Positions 55,166 to 64,000 of a stretch of 64,000 nucleotides of DNA are shown piece after piece. Within the stretch, counting starts at the first letter, position 1, and every line of letters starts with the position of its first letter. The notes below the pieces were generated by a model. That model ran no database searches. It was not told where the DNA came from and saw nothing but the letters and a program-made list of their open reading frames with translations. Source of the DNA: Myoxocephalus aenaeus (lineage: Eukaryota; Chordata; Actinopteri; Perciformes; Cottidae); assembly GCA_038501785.1 (NCBI GenBank), contig JBAMJR010000071.1, positions 100,001-164,000 on the forward strand, written 5' to 3'. Position numbers and translations under genes: made by a program.

Positions 55166-57119
55166 ATAGTGTTTATTACAGATGGATAGTGCTTATTATT
55201 ACAGATGGATAGTGTTTATTACAGATGGATAGTGTTTATTATTACAGATGGATAGTGTTTATTATTACAGATGGATAGTGCTTATTATTACAGATGGATA
55301 GTGTTTATTACAGATGGATAGTGTTTATTATTACAGATGGATAGTGTTTATTACAGATGGATAGTGCTTATTATTACAGATGGATAGTGTTTATTACAGA
55401 TGGATAGTGTTTATTACAGATGGATAGTGTTTATTATTACAGATGGATAGTGTTTATTATTACAGATGGATAGTGTTTATTACAGATGGATAGTGCTTAT
55501 TATTACAGATGGATAGTGTTTATTATTACAGATGGATAGTGCTTATTACAGATGGATAGTGTTTATTATTACAGATGGATATTGTTTATTACAGATGGAT
55601 AGTGTTTATTATTACAGATGGATAGTGTTTATTACAGATGGATAGTGCTTATTATTACAGATGGATAGTGTTTATTACAGATGGATAGTGTTTATTATTA
55701 CAGATGGATAGTGTTTATTATTACAGATGGATAGTGCTTATTATTACAGATGGATAGTGTTTATTACAGATGGATAGTGTTTATTATTACAGATGGATAG
55801 TGTTTATTACAGATGGATAGTGCTTATTATTACAGATGGATAGTGTTTATTACAGATGGATAGTGTTTATTACAGATGGATAGTGTTTATTATTACAGAT
55901 GGATAGTGTTTATTATTACAGATGGATAGTGTTTATTACAGATGGATAGTGTTTATTACAGATGGATAGTGCTTATTATTACAGATGGATAGTGTTTATT
56001 ATTACAGATGGATAGTGCTTATTACAGATGGATAGTGTTTATTATTACAGATGGATAGTGTTTATTACAGATGGATAGTGTTTATTATTACAGATGGATA
56101 GTGTTTATTATTACAGATGGATAGTGTTTATTATTACAGATGGATAGTGTTTATTATTACAGATGGATAGTGCTTATTATTACAGATGGATAGTTTTTAT
56201 TACAGATGGATAGTGTTTATTATTACAGATGGATAGTGTTTATTACAGATGGATAGTGCTTATTATTACAGATGGATAGTGTTTATTACAGATGGATATT
56301 GTTTATTATTACAGATGGATATTGTTTATTACAGATGGATAGTGTTTATTACAGATGGATAGTGCTTATTATTACAGATGGATAGTGTTTATTACAGATG
56401 GATAGTGTTTATTATTACAGATGGATATTGTTTATTACAGATGGATAGTGTTTATTACAGATGGATAGTGCTTATTATTACAGATGGATAGTGTTTATTA
56501 CAGATGGATAGTGTTTATTATTACAGATGGATAGTGTTTATTACAGATGGATAGTGTTTATTATTACAGATGGATAGTGTTTATTATTACAGATGGATAG
56601 TGCTTATTATTACAGATGGATAGTGTTTATTACAGATGGATATTGTTTATTACAGATGGATAGTGTTTATTATTACAGATGGATAGTGTTTATTACAGAT
56701 GGATAGTGCTTATTATTACAGATGGATAGTGCTTATTATTACAGATGGATAGTGTTTATTACAGATGGATAGTGCTTATTATTACAGATGGATAGTGTTT
56801 ATTACAGATGGATAGTGCTTATTATTACAGATGGATAGTGTTTATTACAGATGGATAGTGTTTATTATTACAGATGGATAGTGCTTATTATTACAGATGG
56901 ATAGTGTTTATTACAGATGGATAGTGCTTATTATTACAGATGGATAGTGTTTATTACAGATGGATAGTGTTTATTACAGATGGATAGTGTTTATTATTAC
57001 AGATGGATAGTGTTTATTATTACAGATGGATAGTGTTTATTATTACAGATGGATAGTGCTTATTATTACAGATGGATAGTGTTTATTACAGATGGATAGT
57101 GTTTATTATTACAGATGGA

Positions 57120-60100
57120 TAGTGTTTATTACAGATGGATAGTGTTTATTATTACAGATGGATAGTGTTTATTACAGATGGATAGTGTTTATTACAGATG
57201 GATAGTGCTTATTATTACAGATGGATAGTGTTTATTACAGATGGATAGTGTTTATTATTACAGATGGATAGTGTTTATTACAGATGGATAGTGCTTATTA
57301 TTACAGATGGATAGTGTTTATTATTACAGATGGATAGTGCTTATTATTACAGATGGATAGTGTTTATTATTACAGATGGATAGTGTTTATTATTACAGAT
57401 GGATATTGTTTATTATTACAGATGGATAGTGTTTATTACAGATGGATAGTGCTTATTATTACAGATGGATAGTGTTTATTACAGATGGATAGTGCTTATT
57501 ATTACAGATGGATAGTGCTTATTATTACAGATGGATAGTGTTTATTATTACAGATGGATAGTGTTTATTATTACAGATGGATAGTGTTTATTACAGATGG
57601 ATAGTGTTTATTACAGATGGATAGTGTTTATTATTACAGATGGATAGTGTTTATTATTACAGATGGATAGTGTTTATTACAGATGGATAGTGTTTATTAC
57701 AGATGGATAGTGCTTATTATTACAGATGGATAGTGTTTATTATTACAGATGGATAGTGTTTATTACAGATGGATAGTGCTTATTATTACAGATGGATAGT
57801 GTTTATTACAGATGGATAGTGCTTATTATTACAGATGGATAGTGTTTATTATTACAGATGGATAGTGTTTATTACAGATGGATAGTGTTTATTATTACAG
57901 ATGGATAGTGTTTATTATTACAGATGGATAGTGTTTATTACAGATGGATAGTGCTTATTATTACAGATGGATAGTGCTTATTATTACAGATGGATAGTGT
58001 TTATTATTACAGATGGATAGTGTTTATTATTACAGATGGATATTGTTTATTATTACAGATGGATAGTGTTTATTACAGATGGATAGTGCTTATTATTACA
58101 GATGGATAGTGCTTATTATTACAGATGGATAGTGTTTATTATTACAGATGGATAGTGTTTATTATTACAGATGGATAGTGTTTATTACAGATGGATAGTG
58201 TTTATTACAGATGGATAGTGTTTATTATTACAGATGGATAGTGTTTATTATTACAGATGGATAGTGTTTATTATTACAGATGGATAGTGTTTATTACAGA
58301 TGGATAGTGCTTATTATTACAGATGGATAGTGTTTATTATTACAGATGGATAGTGTTTATTACAGATGGATAGTGCTTATTATTACAGATGGATAGTGTT
58401 TATTATTACAGATGGATAGTGTTTATTACAGATGGATAGTGCTTATTATTACAGATGGATAGTGCTTATTATTACAGATGGATAGTGTTTATTATTACAG
58501 ATGGATAGTGTTTATTACAGATGGATAGTGCTTATTATTACAGATGGATAGTGCTTATTATTACAGATGGATAGTGTTTATTATTACAGATGGATAGTGT
58601 TTATTATTACAGATGGATAGTGTTTATTACAGATGGATAGTGTTTATTATTACAGATGGATAGTGTTTATTACAGATGGATAGTGTTTATTACAGATGGA
58701 TAGTGCTTATTATTACAGATGGATAGTGTTTATTATTACAGATGGATAGTGTTTATTACAGATGGATAGTGTTTATTATTACAGATGGATAGTGTTTATT
58801 ATTACAGATGGATAGTGTTTATTATTACAGATGGATAGTGTTTATTACAGATGGATAGTGTTTATTATTACAGATGGATAGTGCTTATTATTACAGATGG
58901 ATAGTGTTTATTACAGATGGATAGTGCTTATTATTACAGATGGATAGTGTTTATTACAGATGGATAGTGTTTATTACAGATGGATAGTGTTTATTACAGA
59001 TGGATAGTGTTTATTATTACAGATGGATAGTGCTTATTATTACAGATGGATAGTGTTTATTACAGATGGATAGTGTTTATTATTACAGATGGATAGTGTT
59101 TATTACAGATGGATAGTGCTTATTATTACAGATGGATAGTGTTTATTATTACAGATGGATATTGTTTATTACAGATGGATAGTGTTTATTATTACAGATG
59201 GATAGTGCTTATTATTACAGATGGATAGTGTTTATTATTACAGATGGATAGTGTTTATTACAGATGGATAGTGTTTATTACAGATGGATAGTGTTTATTA
59301 TTACAGATGGATAGTGTTTATTATTACAGATGGATAGTGTTTATTACAGATGGATAGTGCTTATTATTACAGATGGATAGTGTTTATTACAGATGGATAG
59401 TGTTTATTATTACAGATGGATAGTGTTTATTATTACAGATGGATAGTGTTTATTATTACAGATGGATAGTGTTTATTATTACAGATGGATAGTGTTTATT
59501 ACAGATGGATAGTGTTTATTACAGATGGATAGTGTTTATTATTACAGATGGATAGTGTTTATTACAGATGGATAGTGTTTATTACAGATGGATAGTGTTT
59601 ATTATTACAGATGGATAGTGTTTATTACAGATGGATAGTGTTTATTACAGATGGATAGTGTTTATTATTACAGATGGATAGTGTTTATTATTACAGATGG
59701 ATAGTGTTTATTACAGATGGATAGTGCTTATTATTACAGATGGATAGTGTTTATTACAGATGGATAGTGTTTATTATTACAGATGGATAGTGTTTATTAC
59801 AGATGGATAGTGTTTATTATTACAGATGGATAGTGTTTATTACAGATGGATAGTGTTTATTATTACAGATGGATAGTGTTTATTATTACAGATGGATAGT
59901 GTTTATTACAGATGGATAGTGTTTATTATTACAGATGGATAGTGTTTATTATTACAGATGGATAGTGCTTATTACAGATGGATAGTGTTTATTATTACAG
60001 ATGGATATTGTTTATTACAGATGGATAGTGTTTATTATTACAGATGGATAGTGTTTATTATTACAGATGGATAGTGTTTATTATTACAGATGGATAGTGT

Positions 60101-60120
60101 TTATTATTACAGATGGATAG
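57120..60120. repeat. Higher-order repeat, copy A
   Basis: The order of unit variants from about 57120 matches that from about 60120, including the rare ATATTG units at 57403, 58040 and 59159 (partners at 60401, 60929 and 62114) and a rare 20-bp GCTT unit at 59963 (partner at 62852). Copy A has five extra units (109 bp) between 57403 and 58040. Confidence 0.8.
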
Positions 60121-63010
60121 TGTTTATTACAGATGGATAGTGTTTATTATTACAGATGGATAGTGTTTATTACAGATGGATAGTGTTTATTACAGATGGA
60201 TAGTGCTTATTATTACAGATGGATAGTGTTTATTACAGATGGATAGTGTTTATTATTACAGATGGATAGTGTTTATTACAGATGGATAGTGCTTATTATT
60301 ACAGATGGATAGTGTTTATTATTACAGATGGATAGTGCTTATTATTACAGATGGATAGTGTTTATTATTACAGATGGATAGTGTTTATTATTACAGATGG
60401 ATATTGTTTATTATTACAGATGGATAGTGTTTATTACAGATGGATAGTGCTTATTATTACAGATGGATAGTGTTTATTACAGATGGATAGTGCTTATTAT
60501 TACAGATGGATAGTGCTTATTATTACAGATGGATAGTGTTTATTATTACAGATGGATAGTGTTTATTATTACAGATGGATAGTGTTTATTACAGATGGAT
60601 AGTGTTTATTACAGATGGATAGTGTTTATTATTACAGATGGATAGTGTTTATTATTACAGATGGATAGTGTTTATTACAGATGGATAGTGTTTATTACAG
60701 ATGGATAGTGCTTATTATTACAGATGGATAGTGTTTATTATTACAGATGGATAGTGTTTATTACAGATGGATAGTGCTTATTATTACAGATGGATAGTGT
60801 TTATTATTACAGATGGATAGTGTTTATTACAGATGGATAGTGCTTATTATTACAGATGGATAGTGCTTATTATTACAGATGGATAGTGTTTATTATTACA
60901 GATGGATAGTGTTTATTATTACAGATGGATATTGTTTATTATTACAGATGGATAGTGTTTATTACAGATGGATAGTGCTTATTATTACAGATGGATAGTG
61001 CTTATTATTACAGATGGATAGTGTTTATTATTACAGATGGATAGTGTTTATTATTACAGATGGATAGTGTTTATTACAGATGGATAGTGTTTATTACAGA
61101 TGGATAGTGTTTATTATTACAGATGGATAGTGTTTATTATTACAGATGGATAGTGTTTATTATTACAGATGGATAGTGTTTATTACAGATGGATAGTGCT
61201 TATTATTACAGATGGATAGTGTTTATTATTACAGATGGATAGTGTTTATTACAGATGGATAGTGCTTATTATTACAGATGGATAGTGTTTATTATTACAG
61301 ATGGATAGTGTTTATTACAGATGGATAGTGCTTATTATTACAGATGGATAGTGCTTATTATTACAGATGGATAGTGTTTATTATTACAGATGGATAGTGT
61401 TTATTACAGATGGATAGTGCTTATTATTACAGATGGATAGTGCTTATTATTACAGATGGATAGTGTTTATTATTACAGATGGATAGTGTTTATTATTACA
61501 GATGGATAGTGTTTATTACAGATGGATAGTGTTTATTATTACAGATGGATAGTGTTTATTACAGATGGATAGTGTTTATTACAGATGGATAGTGCTTATT
61601 ATTACAGATGGATAGTGTTTATTATTACAGATGGATAGTGTTTATTATTACAGATGGATAGTGCTTATTACAGATGGATAGTGTTTATTATTACAGATGG
61701 ATAGTGTTTATTACAGATGGATAGTGTTTATTATTACAGATGGATAGTGTTTATTATTACAGATGGATAGTGTTTATTATTACAGATGGATAGTGTTTAT
61801 TACAGATGGATAGTGTTTATTATTACAGATGGATAGTGCTTATTATTACAGATGGATAGTGTTTATTACAGATGGATAGTGCTTATTATTACAGATGGAT
61901 AGTGTTTATTACAGATGGATAGTGTTTATTACAGATGGATAGTGTTTATTACAGATGGATAGTGTTTATTATTACAGATGGATAGTGCTTATTATTACAG
62001 ATGGATAGTGTTTATTACAGATGGATAGTGTTTATTATTACAGATGGATAGTGTTTATTACAGATGGATAGTGCTTATTATTACAGATGGATAGTGTTTA
62101 TTATTACAGATGGATATTGTTTATTACAGATGGATAGTGTTTATTATTACAGATGGATAGTGCTTATTATTACAGATGGATAGTGTTTATTATTACAGAT
62201 GGATAGTGTTTATTACAGATGGATAGTGTTTATTACAGATGGATAGTGTTTATTATTACAGATGGATAGTGTTTATTATTACAGATGGATAGTGTTTATT
62301 ACAGATGGATAGTGCTTATTATTACAGATGGATAGTGTTTATTACAGATGGATAGTGTTTATTATTACAGATGGATAGTGTTTATTATTACAGATGGATA
62401 GTGTTTATTATTACAGATGGATAGTGTTTATTATTACAGATGGATAGTGTTTATTACAGATGGATAGTGTTTATTACAGATGGATAGTGTTTATTATTAC
62501 AGATGGATAGTGTTTATTACAGATGGATAGTGTTTATTACAGATGGATAGTGTTTATTATTACAGATGGATAGTGTTTATTACAGATGGATAGTGTTTAT
62601 TACAGATGGATAGTGTTTATTATTACAGATGGATAGTGTTTATTATTACAGATGGATAGTGTTTATTACAGATGGATAGTGCTTATTATTACAGATGGAT
62701 AGTGTTTATTACAGATGGATAGTGTTTATTATTACAGATGGATAGTGTTTATTACAGATGGATAGTGTTTATTATTACAGATGGATAGTGTTTATTACAG
62801 ATGGATAGTGTTTATTATTACAGATGGATAGTGTTTATTATTACAGATGGATAGTGCTTATTACAGATGGATAGTGTTTATTATTACAGATGGATATTGT
62901 TTATTACAGATGGATAGTGTTTATTATTACAGATGGATAGTGTTTATTATTACAGATGGATAGTGTTTATTATTACAGATGGATAGTGTTTATTACAGAT
63001 GGATAGTGTT
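60120..63010. repeat. Higher-order repeat, copy B
   Basis: It is collinear with copy A at offsets of 2998, 2889, 2955 and 2889 bp. The changes in offset are whole units: a loss of five units (109 bp) and a gain of three (66 bp, near 61636-61701). The right edge is approximate. A further partial match begins near 63440 (ATATTG at 63651, with the same neighbours as 62114). Confidence 0.75.
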
Positions 63011-64000
63011 TATTATTACAGATGGATAGTGTTTATTATTACAGATGGATAGTGTTTATTACAGATGGATAGTGCTTATTATTACAGATGGATAGTGTTT
63101 ATTACAGATGGATAGTGTTTATTACAGATGGATAGTGTTTATTACAGATGGATAGTGTTTATTATTACAGATGGATAGTGTTTATTACAGATGGATAGTG
63201 TTTATTACAGATGGATAGTGTTTATTATTACAGATGGATAGTGCTTATTATTACAGATGGATAGTGTTTATTACAGATGGATAGTGCTTATTATTACAGA
63301 TGGATAGTGTTTATTATTACAGATGGATAGTGTTTATTACAGATGGATAGTGTTTATTATTACAGATGGATAGTGCTTATTATTACAGATGGATAGTGTT
63401 TATTACAGATGGATAGTGCTTATTATTACAGATGGATAGTGTTTATTACAGATGGATAGTGTTTATTACAGATGGATAGTGTTTATTACAGATGGATAGT
63501 GTTTATTATTACAGATGGATAGTGCTTATTATTACAGATGGATAGTGTTTATTACAGATGGATAGTGTTTATTATTACAGATGGATAGTGTTTATTACAG
63601 ATGGATAGTGCTTATTATTACAGATGGATAGTGTTTATTATTACAGATGGATATTGTTTATTACAGATGGATAGTGTTTATTATTACAGATGGATAGTGC
63701 TTATTATTACAGATGGATAGTGTTTATTATTACAGATGGATAGTGTTTATTACAGATGGATAGTGTTTATTACAGATGGATAGTGTTTATTATTACAGAT
63801 GGATAGTGTTTATTACAGATGGATAGTGCTTATTATTACAGATGGATAGTGTTTATTACAGATGGATAGTGTTTATTATTACAGATGGATAGTGTTTATT
63901 ACAGATGGATAGTGTTTATTATTACAGATGGATAGTGTTTATTACAGATGGATATTGTTTATTATTACAGATGGATAGTGTTTATTACAGATGGATAGTG

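Larger units (their letters stand above)
55166..64000. repeat. 20/23-bp minisatellite, right segment, continues past window end
   Basis: It uses the same units as the left segment, at least 8.8 kb and roughly 400 units by length. Three binary features vary: unit length 20 or 23, GTTT or GCTT, and ATAGT or ATATT. The order of variants repeats over about 2.9-3.0 kb (see the two higher-order entries). No right edge is reached. Confidence 0.97.

Overview
This window looks like intergenic or intronic DNA from a teleost fish. The evidence is very dense (CA)n/(GT)n microsatellites, a long-tailed L2/CR1-type LINE with an esterase-type ORF1, a Ty3/Gypsy remnant, hAT-type and palindromic MITEs, and several short dispersed motifs that I associate with fish genomes. 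I cannot name the species. I found no host gene that I can identify. The only host-like coding signal is a possible first exon at 49007-49070. Almost every long open frame in the window is tandem-repeat sequence that happens to lack stops.

Layout. 0.7-1.2 kb: an interspersed repeat in three or four degenerate copies. 1.9-2.4 kb: a dispersed element carrying a 73-bp tandem repeat, seen again at 22.1-22.4, 38.6-39.3 and 40.1-40.6 kb. 2.8-8.4 kb: a cluster of about twenty dinucleotide microsatellites. 10.9-13.6 kb: a 21-bp minisatellite of about 130 copies. 16.5-17.0 kb: a 30/31-bp minisatellite. 22.4-23.3 kb: a 12/15-bp array rich in CGTCTC. 24.6-24.9 kb: a palindromic MITE flanked by TA. 26.7-29.9 kb: a defective Ty3/Gypsy element bounded by TTTG duplications, with integrase kept and reverse transcriptase lost. 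30.5-35.2 kb: MITE, SINE-like, solo-LTR-like and nested hAT-type elements, then a reverse-transcriptase scrap. 43.5-44.0 kb: a 12-bp minisatellite. 47.8-49.5 kb: microsatellites, one of which contains a 5'-truncated L2 tail, then a GC-rich patch with the possible first exon. 49.5-64.0 kb: a very large 20/23-bp minisatellite, split by a 4.4-kb LINE and running off the end of the window.

The strongest unusual signals are four. (1) The right part of the 20/23-bp array has a higher-order repeat of about 2.9-3.0 kb, seen by matching the order of unit variants over more than 60 units. (2) The 73-bp repeat carries a CTCF-like core at exact 73-bp spacing (seven, four, four and one copies), in convergent orientation around 39.1-40.3 kb. 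(3) Two perfect hairpins with the same GTTT loop lie 21 bp apart at 39.2 kb. (4) The LINE's partial ORF1 has acquired its ATG from the minisatellite unit. None of the mobile elements appears intact. They act here as sequence that breaks up, seeds or carries tandem repeats.
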